Origin: CADEED01 sp035525785
Lineage (GTDB): Bacteria; Pseudomonadota; Gammaproteobacteria; Steroidobacterales; Steroidobacteraceae
NCBI GenBank assembly: GCA_035525785.1
Contig: DATLDQ010000130.1
Span: 1-58,260, forward strand
Direction: 5' to 3'
DNA: 58,260 nt
Position numbers and translations under genes: made by a program
The notes under the pieces: generated by a model
What the model saw: only the letters and a program-made list of their open reading frames with translations
The model's database searches: none
What the model was told of the DNA's origin: nothing
In this document: one piece after another, positions 1 to 8,040 of the stretch
Layout: every line of letters starts with the position of its first letter
Numbering within the stretch: position 1 is the first letter of the stretch

Positions 1-1128
1 CTGCAGGAAGACCAGCGGTATGCGCCGCTGGCATGCGAGCTCGATGAAGTGTGCGCCCTTCTGGGCGGACTCGGAGAACAGGATGCCATTGTTGGCGAGG
101 ATGGCCACGCGCATCCCATGGATGCGCGCGAAACCCGTGACGAGCGTGGTGCCGAAACGCGCCTTCCATTCATCGAAGTCGCTGCCGTCGACCAGCCGCG
201 CGATGATCTCGCGCGCATCGTAGGGCTTGCGGGTGTCGGTGGGGATGAGGCCGTAGAGGTCGTCCGCGGGATGGAGGGGTTCGGGCGGTGTGGGGACGGA
301 TTTGAAATCTGTCCCCGATGAATCTGTCCCCAGCCCGCCCACGATCCGCCGCGCGATGCCGAGCGCGTGCGAGTCGTTCTCGGCCAGATGATCCGCGACG
401 CCGGAGATGCGCGCGTGGACCTCGCCGCCGCCGAGTTCCTCGGCGCTGACCACTTCGCCGGTCGCGGCCTTCACCAGCGGCGGGCCGCCGAGGAAGATGG
501 TGCCCTGGTTGCGCACGATGATGGACTCATCGCTCATCGCCGGGACGTACGCGCCGCCCGCGGTGCACGAACCCATGACCACCGCGATCTGCGGGATGCC
601 GGCTGCGGACATGTTGGCCTGGTTGAAAAAGATGCGGCCGAAGTGATCCTGGTCGGGGAACACCTCATCCTGGCTGGGAAGGTGCGCGCCGCCCGAGTCC
701 ACGAGATAGATGCAGGGCAGGCGGTTTTCTTCGGCGACGCGCTGCGCGCGCAGATGCTTCTTGATGGTGACCGGGTAGTACGTGCCGCCCTTCACGGTCG
801 GGTCGTTGCAGACGACCAGGCATTCGCGGCCCGCCACGCGCCCCACCCCGGTGATGATGCCGGCGCCGGGTGATTCATCGCCATACATGCCCCAGGCGGC
901 GAGCGGCGACAGCTCGAGGAACGGCGCACCCGGGTCCAGCAGCATCTCCACGCGATCGCGTGGCAGCAATTTGCCCCGGGCGACGTGCTTGGCACGCGCC
1001 GCGTCTCCGCCGCCGAGGCCCGTTGTCGCCTGCCGGGAACGCAACTCGTCGACCAGGGCGCGCATGGCCGCCGCGTTGGCCGCGAACTCGGCTCCTTTCC
1101 TATCGACTTTGGTTTCGAGCACCGGCAT
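1..1128 (-). CDS. mccB: Methylcrotonyl-CoA carboxylase beta (carboxyltransferase) subunit, 3' end outside the window
   Basis: The first 376 codons are present and the C-terminus lies beyond position 1. The protein transfers carboxyl from biotin to 3-methylcrotonyl-CoA in leucine breakdown. Visible family blocks are PCIYLVDSGGAHLP, FGRIFFNQANMSA, VVMGSCTAGGAYVPAMSDE, GTIFLGGPPLVKAATGE and, in the second lobe, PTDTRKPYDAREII and NNGILFSESAQKGAHFIEL. The ATG at 1128 starts MPVLETKVD. No good ribosome site precedes it; a TACTAT box at 1146-1141 would give a very short leader. It is divergent from isovaleryl-CoA dehydrogenase, the preceding enzyme of the pathway. Oddity: residues about 266-280, in the linker between the two carboxyltransferase lobes, are encoded by a REP-like palindrome without loss of frame. 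Confidence 0.95.
   Translation of the reverse strand, partial: MPVLETKVDRKGAEFAANAAAMRALVDELRSRQATTGLGGGDAARAKHVARGKLLPRDRVEMLLDPGAPFLELSPLAAWGMYGDESPGAGIITGVGRVAGRECLVVCNDPTVKGGTYYPVTIKKHLRAQRVAEENRLPCIYLVDSGGAHLPSQDEVFPDQDHFGRIFFNQANMSAAGIPQIAVVMGSCTAGGAYVPAMSDESIIVRNQGTIFLGGPPLVKAATGEVVSAEELGGGEVHARISGVADHLAENDSHALGIARRIVGGLGTDSSGTDFKSVPTPPEPLHPADDLYGLIPTDTRKPYDAREIIARLVDGSDFDEWKARFGTTLVTGFARIHGMRVAILANNGILFSESAQKGAHFIELACQRRIPLVFLQ
292..331. repeat. REP-like palindromic element inside mccB
   Basis: A near-perfect 25-base inverted repeat lies at 292-316. Its arms are GGGGACGGATTT and AAATCTGTCCCC. A further half-copy AATCTGTCCCC sits at 321-331. The same family recurs in gaps at 35231, 35606 and 50509. 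Read with mccB it encodes GTDSSGTDFKSVPT, which has no counterpart that I know in MccB proteins. Confidence 0.85.
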
Positions 1129-1130
1129 GA

Positions 1131-1141
1131 TTGTCGGACAA
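1131..1141. promoter_or_regulatory. Candidate FadR-subfamily GntR operator between mccB and ivd
   Basis: TTGTCGGACAA is an inverted repeat (6-bp arms around one base when flanks 1130 and 1142 are included). It fits the published FadR-subfamily operator consensus TNGTNNNACNA at every fixed position. It lies 2 nt upstream of the mccB start and touches a TACTAT -10-like box on the minus strand (1146-1141). Binding here would block mccB and possibly ivd. The obvious candidate repressor is the FCD-type GntR protein encoded directly after ivd. Confidence 0.5.
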
Positions 1142-1202
1142 TAGTACAACCCGACATTTGCTGGCAAGCGCCCGAGACGCGATTTACGAGTGGCCCATAT
1201 TT

Positions 1203-2390
1203 ATGAGTGTGTTCGACCGGTGTGATTTCGATTTCGGCCTCGGCGAGGAGCTCGACGAGGTGCGCAACCAGGCGCGCCGTTTTGCGCGCGAGCGCATCGC
1301 GCCCCGCGCCGAGGAGATCGATCGTTCCAACGAGTTCCCCCGCGACCTGTGGCCCGAGCTCGGCGAGGCCGGTTTGTTAGGCATCACCGTGCCCGAGCGC
1401 TGGGGCGGCGCCAACCTCGGCTACCTCGCGCACATCATCTGCATGGAAGAGATCTCGCGCGCCTCGGGCTCGGTGGGTCTTTCTTACGGCGCGCATTCCA
1501 ACCTCTGCATGAACCAGATCGTGCTGAATGGCACCGATGCACAGCGCGACAAGTACCTGCCCAGGCTCGTCTCCGGCGAACATGTCGGCGCACTTGCCAT
1601 GAGCGAGCCTGGCGCGGGTTCGGACGTGGTCGGCATGGCGCTGCGCGCCCAGAAGGTCGACGACGGACGGAACGGCAGCGGCTACGCCCTCACCGGCCGC
1701 AAGATGTGGATCACCAACGGGCCCGACGCCGACGTGGCAGTGGTGTACGGCAAGACGGATCCGGCCGCGGGCCCGCGCGGCATCACCGCCTTCCTCATCG
1801 AGAAAGGTTTCGCGGGCTATTCCACCGCGCAGAAGCTCGACAAGCTCGGCATGCGCGGCTCGTCCACTTGCGAGCTCGTGTTCGAGAACTGCTTCGTGCC
1901 CGAGGAAAACGTACTCGGCCAGGTGAACGGTGGCGTCCGCGTGCTCATGAAAGGCCTCGACTATGAACGCGCGGTGCTCGGCGGCGGGCCGCTGGGCCTC
2001 ATGGCCGCCGCACTCGACCTCGTGCTGCCCTACATCCATGAGCGCAAGCAGTTCGGCCAGGCCGTGGGCACCTTCGAGCTCATGCAGGCCAAGGTCGCCG
2101 ACATGTATGCCAGCCTCAATGCGGCGCGCGCCTATTCGTATGCCATCGGCCGCGCCTGCGATGCCGGGCGCTGCTCGCGCCAGGATGCGGCCGCGGCCAT
2201 CCTGTTCGGCGCGGATCACGCCACGCAGAATTGCCTGCAGGCCATCCAGGCGCTCGGCGGCAACGGCTACATCAACGACTATGCCGCGGGCCGGCTGCTG
2301 CGCGACGCCAAGCTCTACGAGATCGGCGCCGGCACGCAGGAGATCCGCCGCATGCTGATCGGCCGCGAGATCTACGAGACCACGTCCTGA
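1203..2390 (+). CDS. ivd: Isovaleryl-CoA dehydrogenase
   Basis: A 395-residue acyl-CoA dehydrogenase that oxidises isovaleryl-CoA to 3-methylcrotonyl-CoA in leucine degradation, using FAD and electron-transfer flavoprotein. Seen: MSEPGAGSDV and KMWITNGPDADV (substrate/FAD region), KLGMRGSSTCELVFENC, and the C-terminal LGGNGYINDYAAGRLLRDAK and EIGAGTQEIRR blocks typical of this subfamily. The catalytic Glu sits in GLDYERAVL, the position used by isovaleryl- rather than medium-chain enzymes. The ATG at 1203 gives MSVFDRCDF; an upstream in-frame TTG at 1131 would add 24 residues that look non-coding and would overlap the operator. Its stop overlaps the start of the GntR gene by ATGA. The substrate of mccB is the product of this enzyme. 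Confidence 0.93.
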   Translation: MSVFDRCDFDFGLGEELDEVRNQARRFARERIAPRAEEIDRSNEFPRDLWPELGEAGLLGITVPERWGGANLGYLAHIICMEEISRASGSVGLSYGAHSNLCMNQIVLNGTDAQRDKYLPRLVSGEHVGALAMSEPGAGSDVVGMALRAQKVDDGRNGSGYALTGRKMWITNGPDADVAVVYGKTDPAAGPRGITAFLIEKGFAGYSTAQKLDKLGMRGSSTCELVFENCFVPEENVLGQVNGGVRVLMKGLDYERAVLGGGPLGLMAAALDLVLPYIHERKQFGQAVGTFELMQAKVADMYASLNAARAYSYAIGRACDAGRCSRQDAAAAILFGADHATQNCLQAIQALGGNGYINDYAAGRLLRDAKLYEIGAGTQEIRRMLIGREIYETTS

Positions 2391-3115
2391 TGGCGGAGCG
2401 CCCAACTACCGCCGAGTTCGAGCCCATCCGGGTCGAGCCGGCGTACCGCAAGGTCGCCGCCGCGCTGCTCGAGCGCATCACCACACGCACGCTCAACGCC
2501 GGCGAGCGGCTGCCACCCGAGATGGAGCTGGCGCGCCAATTCGGCGTTCATCGCGGCACCGTGCGCGAAGCGCTGCGCGAGCTCGAGACCAATGGCGTGC
2601 TCAAGCGCGAACGCGGTTCCAAGCTGATGATGGTCACGCGCCCCGCCCGCCGCGCCGTGGCCGCCGGTGTCTCGCGCGCGCTTACGCTGCACGACGTCAG
2701 CTACCACGACGTATGGGAGGCGCTGACCGCCATCGAACCACCGATCGCCGCGGCGGCGGCGCAGCGCCGCAGACCTGCGGACCTGGCGCGAATGGCGGCA
2801 ATCCTCGAGGCCGGCGTGGACGTCGCGCAGACCGGCGATTTCTTCCGCGCGGTGGGCGAAGCCACGCACAACGGCGTGTTCATGCTGGCGCACGAACCCC
2901 TGGTGCAGATGCTCGAGCCTTCGTTGGCCACGCTCATGCGCAAGGTGCCCCAGGCGGCGAGCCGGGTCGCCATCGCCCAGAAACGCATCGCGGGGGCGAT
3001 CCGGGCTCAGGACGCCGCCCAGGCCGAGGACTGGATGTCCAAGCACATCCGTGACTTCCGTCGCGGTTTCGAGGTGGCGGGAATCGGGCTCGAACGGCGC
3101 GTGGGCAACGATTAG
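2390..3115 (+). CDS. GntR-family regulator, FadR/FCD subfamily
   Basis: A 241-residue transcription factor. An N-terminal winged helix (about residues 18-83) contains GERLPPEMELARQFGVHRGT and VREALRELETNGVLKRERG. It is followed by an all-helical FCD ligand-binding domain (about 95-230) with the expected spaced Asp and His residues (DFFRAVGEATHNG, MSKHIRDF). The start overlaps the ivd stop as ATGA, so it is translated with ivd. This suggests it senses a branched-chain acyl-CoA or related acid and controls the divergent ivd and mccB genes. The operator-like site at 1131-1141 supports this. Ligand and target are inferred. Confidence 0.85.
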   Translation: MAERPTTAEFEPIRVEPAYRKVAAALLERITTRTLNAGERLPPEMELARQFGVHRGTVREALRELETNGVLKRERGSKLMMVTRPARRAVAAGVSRALTLHDVSYHDVWEALTAIEPPIAAAAAQRRRPADLARMAAILEAGVDVAQTGDFFRAVGEATHNGVFMLAHEPLVQMLEPSLATLMRKVPQAASRVAIAQKRIAGAIRAQDAAQAEDWMSKHIRDFRRGFEVAGIGLERRVGND

Positions 3116-3150
3116 ACTGGCGATCGAACTGGGTCTGGGAGGGCACTGGT

Positions 3151-5214
3151 TTGATCACATCCAACTACAAGGCGGTCATCGCCGCCGCACTCGTCTGCCT
3201 CACTACCACCGGCCTCGCGCAGGACGCGGCCGGCAAGCCCACGCGGGCACCCACGCTCGATGAGCTCTACTCCGAGCTCACGCTGGTGGATACGGCCATC
3301 TCTCCTTCCGGGCGTTACGTGGCGGCCATCGTCCGGCGCGAAAAAGACGACATCCTCCTCTACTTCGATCTGACGACCGGCGAACGCAAGCCGCTGCAGA
3401 AGGTGGCGTTCACCGACGCCGGCAAGGGGCTGATGTTCTACATGATCAGCGTGCAGTGGAAGACCGACGAGAAGCTGCTGCTGCGTTCGCGCGTGCGGCC
3501 AGAGGACGCGAACAAGTTCTTCACCGTATCGAGCACCAAGATCTCGAAGCTCGGCGACCGCATGTACTCGGTGGACCGCAGCACCGCGAAGGTCGTGGCC
3601 TTGCTCGCGGACAACCTCAATGCATCGGCGCTGGAAGGCGTGTTCGACCTCGGCGCCATGAAGAGCATCCTGCCCAGGGATCCGCAGCACATCCTCATGG
3701 AGCTCGACGGCTTCAATGGCCGCAGCCTCTACAAGGTGGATGTCGAGAGCGGGCGTGGGGAGCAGGTGGAGCGTCCCTCGGAAAGCGTCGTCGGCTGGTG
3801 GCTGGATGCGGACGGTGCACCCGTGGTGCGCGTGTCGATCATCAACCGCGACGTCCGGCTGTACCGCAAGGAAGATGGCAAGTGGCGCGAGTTCTACCGC
3901 ATGCGTCAGCGCGACCGGAAGGAAGCGCCCGAATACGACCCCATCGGCCCATCCAGTGAACCTGACAAGTACTACGTGCTCGCGCATCCGCCGGGCCACG
4001 ACCGGCTGGGCATCTATCTATACGACCTCAAGAAGGAGCAGTTCGGCGAGCCGGTGATCGAGAATGCCACGTACGACATCGAATCCGCCCACGTTGCGCG
4101 CGATGGCTCGCGCGTGACCCGATATTGCTACTACGCGCACGTGCGGATTTGCGAGTTCACCGACCCGAAGATCAATGCGCACATGCGCGGTCTGCGCAAG
4201 TACTTCGCGGAATCGGCCAACCTCTACATCTTCGACTCGTCGGAGGACAGCAAGAACTTCCTGCTGTGGGTCGAAGGACCGGGCGAGCCGCCGGCTTACT
4301 ATTATTATCAGACGGAAAAGAAGGACATCCAGCTCCTCGGCAGCCAGAGAAAGATCCTGGATGACCTCGCCAAACCGACCGCCTCGGTGGTCAGCTGGAA
4401 GTCCCGCGATGGCCGTGACCTCAACGGCTATCTCACGATGCCCGCGAACACCGCGGGCGTCGGCAAGCTGCCGCTCGTGGTCTATCCACATGGCGGGCCC
4501 GAGGTGCGCGATTACCTGAGCTATGACTCCTGGGTGCAGTTCATGGTGGCGCGCGGCTACGTGGTGTTCCAGCCCAACTTCCGCGGCAGCGCCGGGTTCG
4601 GCCGGCAGTTCGCCGAGAGCGGCTACGGGCAATGGGGCGGCGCGATGCAGGACGACATCACCGATGGCGTGAAGGCGCTCGTCGACAAGGGAACGGTGGA
4701 TCCTTCGCGCGTCTGCATCGTCGGCGCGTCCTATGGCGGCTATGCGGCGCTCGCCGGCGCCGCGCTCACGCCCGACGTGTACAAATGCGCGGTGTCGGTC
4801 GCCGGCATCTCCGACCTCGACGACATGATCTCCTGGTCGAAGCGCACCTATGGCTCGGACTCCGAGGTACTCAAGTACGTGCACAAGGTCATGGGCGACC
4901 CCGACAAGGACGCCGCGCGCATCCGCGCCGTCTCTCCCGCGCAGCAGGTGGACAAGATCCGGATCCCGATCCTGCTGGTGCACGGCACTGACGATGGCAT
5001 CGTCCCCATCGCGCAATCGCGCCTCATGAAGAAGGTGCTCGACAAGTCGGGCCGGAAGACCGAGCTCATCGAGCTCGAGAAGGAAGGCCACGGCGGCTGG
5101 GAAATTTACAACGAGGTGAAGGTGCTGCGGGCCATCGACCAATTCCTCTGGAAGAACCTCGGGCCGGGACACGGCATCACCACGCCACCCATGGTGGTCG
5201 CCGTCGCCAAGTGA
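3151..5214 (+). CDS. Exported S9-family prolyl oligopeptidase-type peptidase
   Basis: A 687-residue serine peptidase with an N-terminal signal peptide (about residues 1-23, ending TTTGLAQ), a beta-propeller region (about 40-410) and an alpha/beta hydrolase domain (about 420-670). The triad is readable: Ser527 in GASYGGYAA, Asp615 in HGTDDGIVP and His647 in EGHGGWE. Family members cleave dipeptides or acyl-amino acids from peptides, usually in the periplasm. The start is TTG at 3151, chosen because GGGAGGG lies about 8 nt upstream and the signal peptide begins there. A remnant of a second, related gene follows directly, so this was once part of a tandem pair. The exact peptide specificity is unknown. 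Confidence 0.88.
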   Translation: MITSNYKAVIAAALVCLTTTGLAQDAAGKPTRAPTLDELYSELTLVDTAISPSGRYVAAIVRREKDDILLYFDLTTGERKPLQKVAFTDAGKGLMFYMISVQWKTDEKLLLRSRVRPEDANKFFTVSSTKISKLGDRMYSVDRSTAKVVALLADNLNASALEGVFDLGAMKSILPRDPQHILMELDGFNGRSLYKVDVESGRGEQVERPSESVVGWWLDADGAPVVRVSIINRDVRLYRKEDGKWREFYRMRQRDRKEAPEYDPIGPSSEPDKYYVLAHPPGHDRLGIYLYDLKKEQFGEPVIENATYDIESAHVARDGSRVTRYCYYAHVRICEFTDPKINAHMRGLRKYFAESANLYIFDSSEDSKNFLLWVEGPGEPPAYYYYQTEKKDIQLLGSQRKILDDLAKPTASVVSWKSRDGRDLNGYLTMPANTAGVGKLPLVVYPHGGPEVRDYLSYDSWVQFMVARGYVVFQPNFRGSAGFGRQFAESGYGQWGGAMQDDITDGVKALVDKGTVDPSRVCIVGASYGGYAALAGAALTPDVYKCAVSVAGISDLDDMISWSKRTYGSDSEVLKYVHKVMGDPDKDAARIRAVSPAQQVDKIRIPILLVHGTDDGIVPIAQSRLMKKVLDKSGRKTELIELEKEGHGGWEIYNEVKVLRAIDQFLWKNLGPGHGITTPPMVVAVAK

Positions 5215-5221
5215 GCGGCGC

Positions 5222-5410
5222 GCGGGTTTCCTGCTGACCCCCGATCTGTATCGCTGCGCCGTCTCGATCGCCGGCGTGTCAGACCTTTCTGCCTTCGTGA
5301 AATGGTACAACTCCGAGACGCTGGCGCGGGATGCCATCGGCGCCTTCCTGGCCCGGAATCTGGGTCCGGGGTTCACAGAAACAAACACGGAAACGAGCCA
5401 TGCCAACTGA
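5222..5410 (+). pseudogene. Remnant of a second S9 peptidase gene
   Basis: One frame of the gap reads LTPDLYRCAVSIAGVSDL, matching LTPDVYKCAVSVAGISDL of the intact neighbour just after its catalytic Ser. It then jumps to AIGAFLARNLGPGF, matching the neighbour's extreme C-terminus (AIDQFLWKNLGPGH). The stretch between, with the catalytic Asp and His, is missing, as is everything N-terminal. The frame runs on to a stop at 5408-5410, inside the next gene. This looks like a tandem paralogue reduced by deletions. It differs from the intact gene at many positions, so it is not a recent partial duplication. Confidence 0.7.
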
Positions 5411-6920
5411 CAAACAACTTCCGCGACGCGACTTCCTGAAGACCGGCGCCGCCGCTGCCGCGGCTTTCACCATCCTGCCCTCGGGCTCGTACGGCAAGAA
5501 CCGACGCATCTCGGCCAACGATCGGGTCAACCTCGCGTTCATCGGGTGCGGCGGCATGGGCCGCGCCAATCTCAATGCCCTGGCCAGCCAGAACATCGTC
5601 GCGCTCTGCGACGTGGATTGGGGCTACGTCGACGCGCGTTTCGCGGACATCGACAAGCAGCTCGAACAGGGCCCCGCGCGCCTGGCGCAGGCCAAGGACG
5701 ACGCGGAGCGCGCGCGGCAGCAGGCGACGCTCGATGGCTGGCTGGCGCTGCAGCCCAAGCTCCCCAAGGCCAAGCGCTACTCAGACTTCCGCGAGATGCT
5801 CGCGAAGCAGAAGGATATCGACGCCGTGGTCATCGCCACGCCCGACCACGGGCACGCCGTGCAGGCACTGGCCGCCATGGACCTTGGCAAACACGTCTAC
5901 GTGCAAAAGCCCCTGTGCTGGTCGGTCGAGGAATGCCGGCTGCTCACGAAGAAGGCGGCCGACACAAAAGTTCAGACGCAGATGGGCAACCAGGGGCACT
6001 CGTCGGACGACGCGCGCCTCGTGAACGAATACATCCAGTCCGGCGCCATCGGCACTGTTACCGAGGTGCACGTCTGGACCAACCGACCGCTGGCCTACTG
6101 GCCACAGGGCATTCCGCGCCCCGCGCCGTTGCCGGCGAATGCCTCGAGCCTGCCGTGGAACATGAATGGTGTGATGACGCGCGCGGCGGCCTCGTTCGGC
6201 ACCTATCCGCCGCCGGGCGACAAGATCGCCTGGGACCTGTTCCTCGGCCCCTCGCGCTGGGTCGAGTACCACCCTATCTACCACCCATTCAATTGGCGCG
6301 GGTGGACCGACTGGGGCGTGGGCGCCATCGGCGACATGGGCGCGCATCTCATCGACTCGTCGTACTGGGCGCTCGACCTCGACTATCCGACCGCGGTCGA
6401 GACCACGTCGACGCCTTACAACCACGAGACCTATCCCATGGCCTGCACCACCTACTACGAATTCCCGGCGAAGGGTGCGCGCCCCGCGGTGAAGATGACC
6501 TGGTACGACGGCGGCCTGCTGCCGCCGAAGCCCGCGGAGATGGGTGACGAGGAGTTCAACAAGGGCGGCGGCGTGCTGTTCGTGGGCACGAAGGGCAAGC
6601 TGCTGCACGACACCTATGGCTACAACCCGCGGCTGCTGCCGAAGGCGCTGCACGAGAGCACGGGCAAACCCGCGCCAACCTACGAACGCATCAAGACCAG
6701 CCACGAGATGAACTGGGTGGACGCGATCCGCGGCACGCAGAAGACCACGAGCCCGTTCGCCTATTCGGCCAAGCTCACCGAGATCATGTTGTTAGGGGTC
6801 GTGGCGCTCAATGCCGGCAAGAGGATCCAGTACGACGGCGCCGGCATGCGCGTCACCAACGTCGCGGACTCGGATGCGCTGCTGAAGCGTGCCTATCGGG
6901 AGGGCTGGAAGCCCGCCTGA
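5400..6920 (+). CDS. Tat-exported Gfo/Idh/MocA-family NAD(P)-dependent oxidoreductase
   Basis: A 506-residue protein with a twin-arginine signal (LPRRDFLKTGAAAAAAFTIL, about residues 8-27) and a Rossmann fold that begins VNLAFIGCGGMGRANL. The family motif VQKPLCWSVEE supplies the conserved Lys-Pro, and HLIDSSYWALDLDYP belongs to the C-terminal domain. Members oxidise or epimerise sugars or act as glycosidases (GH109) with tightly bound NAD; Tat export fits folding with cofactor before secretion. The ATG at 5400 is chosen because the Tat signal starts there; only a weak ribosome site is visible. It follows the S9 remnant and shows no obvious functional partner nearby. Substrate unknown. Confidence 0.85.
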   Translation: MPTDKQLPRRDFLKTGAAAAAAFTILPSGSYGKNRRISANDRVNLAFIGCGGMGRANLNALASQNIVALCDVDWGYVDARFADIDKQLEQGPARLAQAKDDAERARQQATLDGWLALQPKLPKAKRYSDFREMLAKQKDIDAVVIATPDHGHAVQALAAMDLGKHVYVQKPLCWSVEECRLLTKKAADTKVQTQMGNQGHSSDDARLVNEYIQSGAIGTVTEVHVWTNRPLAYWPQGIPRPAPLPANASSLPWNMNGVMTRAAASFGTYPPPGDKIAWDLFLGPSRWVEYHPIYHPFNWRGWTDWGVGAIGDMGAHLIDSSYWALDLDYPTAVETTSTPYNHETYPMACTTYYEFPAKGARPAVKMTWYDGGLLPPKPAEMGDEEFNKGGGVLFVGTKGKLLHDTYGYNPRLLPKALHESTGKPAPTYERIKTSHEMNWVDAIRGTQKTTSPFAYSAKLTEIMLLGVVALNAGKRIQYDGAGMRVTNVADSDALLKRAYREGWKPA

Positions 6921-6950
6921 CCGTATGAGCCCGGCAGCCAGCGATATCCC

Positions 6951-7052
6951 ATGGCAGTGCTGCTCATGCGCCGCGTCACCGCCGACACGCTCGACTACAC
7001 GCGCATCGTCAAGGTGGTACGTGGCGTGTACCCGGTCGCCATGGAATTCTGA
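6951..7052 (+). CDS. Possible 33-residue small ORF or gene remnant
   Basis: ATG at 6951 opens a short frame that reads MAVLLMRRVTADTLDYTRIV and continues to VYPVAMEF before TGA. Nearly every third base is G or C, as in the real genes around it, which suggests a true or once-true coding segment. It lies in the 136-nt gap between the oxidoreductase and the archaemetzincin, in the same frame as the preceding gene but after its stop. I do not recognise the sequence and cannot say whether it is a small protein or the tail of a lost gene. Confidence 0.3.
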   Translation: MAVLLMRRVTADTLDYTRIVKVVRGVYPVAMEF

Positions 7053-7056
7053 CCGC

Positions 7057-7962
7057 GTGGCCGAACTACTGACGCGAAGATCGCTCGTGGCCGGGTCGGC
7101 GCTCGCGCCCCTGCTGACGCTACCGGCATGCGCGCCCAGCGATCCCATCCGCGCTGCGATGAACCGGATCCGCCGGCAGGCGCGGCCCAAGATTGCGCCC
7201 GGACCCCAGGATTGGCTCGCGCAGCACAAGGAGCCCGGGCAGACGTTTGCGCAATTCCGTCAGCAGGTGCCGAAGCCGGCGATCGAAACCTGGTCGACGC
7301 TGCGGCTGGTACCCATCGGGCCCGTGACTCCGGGTCAGCAAGCTGTGCTCGCGGCGGTGCGCGACCTGCTGCCGGCTTTCTTCGGACTGGCACTCGCGCA
7401 AGACGACGTCGTACCGCTCGATGGCATACCGGCGGATGCGCAGCGGCTGCTCCTGCCGTGGGAAGAGCGCCAGCTACTCACGCCTTACCTGCTCAACGAT
7501 GTGCTCATGCGCCGCCGCCGGCCCACGGATGCCGCGGTGCTGGGAATCACGGCGGTCGACCTGTGGCCCGGCGAAGGATGGAATTTCGTGTTCGGCCAGG
7601 CCTCGCTCAAGGATCGGGTCGGCGTCTGGTCCATGGCCAGAAGCGGCGACCCCGACGAAAGCGCGGAATCGCGGCGGTTGTGTACGCTGCGAACGGCAAA
7701 GACCGCCATGCACGAGACCGGGCACATGTTCGGGATCCGGCACTGCATCGCGTACGAGTGCGGCATGAACGGCTCGAATCATTCCGGAGAGCGCGACCGG
7801 CAGCCGCTCGAGTTTTGTCCCGAGTGCCAGGCGAAGCTCTGGTGGACTTTGAAAATCGACCCCGTGAAGCGCAGCAGAGAGCTCGCGTCCGTCGCGCACA
7901 AACATGCGTTGACCGCCGAGGCCGAGGGATTCGCACGCCAGGCCAAGAGCCTTGCGACATAG
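7057..7962 (+). CDS. Archaemetzincin-type zinc metalloprotease, predicted Tat lipoprotein
   Basis: A 301-residue protein. The motif HETGHMFGIRHC (His219, Glu220, His223, His229, Cys230) is followed by CGMNGSNHSGE and by the paired cysteines FCPEC. That is the archaemetzincin signature: a metzincin zinc site plus a conserved four-Cys second zinc site. The N-terminus LLTRRSLVAGSAL carries a twin arginine, and LPAC (Cys25) is a lipobox, so the protein is predicted to fold in the cytoplasm, pass through Tat and be lipid-anchored. GTG at 7057 is chosen because the signal starts there. Archaemetzincins are poorly understood peptidases with aminopeptidase-like activity in mammals; an exported lipidated form is unusual. 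Confidence 0.85.
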   Translation: MAELLTRRSLVAGSALAPLLTLPACAPSDPIRAAMNRIRRQARPKIAPGPQDWLAQHKEPGQTFAQFRQQVPKPAIETWSTLRLVPIGPVTPGQQAVLAAVRDLLPAFFGLALAQDDVVPLDGIPADAQRLLLPWEERQLLTPYLLNDVLMRRRRPTDAAVLGITAVDLWPGEGWNFVFGQASLKDRVGVWSMARSGDPDESAESRRLCTLRTAKTAMHETGHMFGIRHCIAYECGMNGSNHSGERDRQPLEFCPECQAKLWWTLKIDPVKRSRELASVAHKHALTAEAEGFARQAKSLAT

Positions 7963-8028
7963 ATGCGTTCCGCTTTCCATAACGCGGCGCTAACGGAAAA
8001 CTTTCGCAGGCCAGGGAGAACCCTGGGC

Positions 8029-8034
8029 TATGCT
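8029..8034 (+). promoter_or_regulatory. Candidate -10 box of a leaderless promoter
   Basis: TATGCT ends exactly 6 nt before the ATG at 8041, which would place transcription start at or within a base of the start codon. No ribosome site lies between. The -35 region is weak. Confidence 0.4.
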
Positions 8035-8040
8035 AGGTCG

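Noticed and set aside
1377..2405. Long minus-strand open frame opposite ivd
   Set aside because: It is the antisense shadow of a high-GC gene; its protein is His/Ala/Arg-rich with no family resemblance, while the plus strand encodes a clear enzyme.
3151..5214. Lasso-peptide isopeptidase
   Set aside because: The S9 family fits, but there is no precursor, cyclase or TonB receptor next to it.
4018..5406. 462-codon minus-strand frame opposite the S9 peptidase
   Set aside because: Antisense of a conserved serine peptidase; low-complexity composition and no start context.
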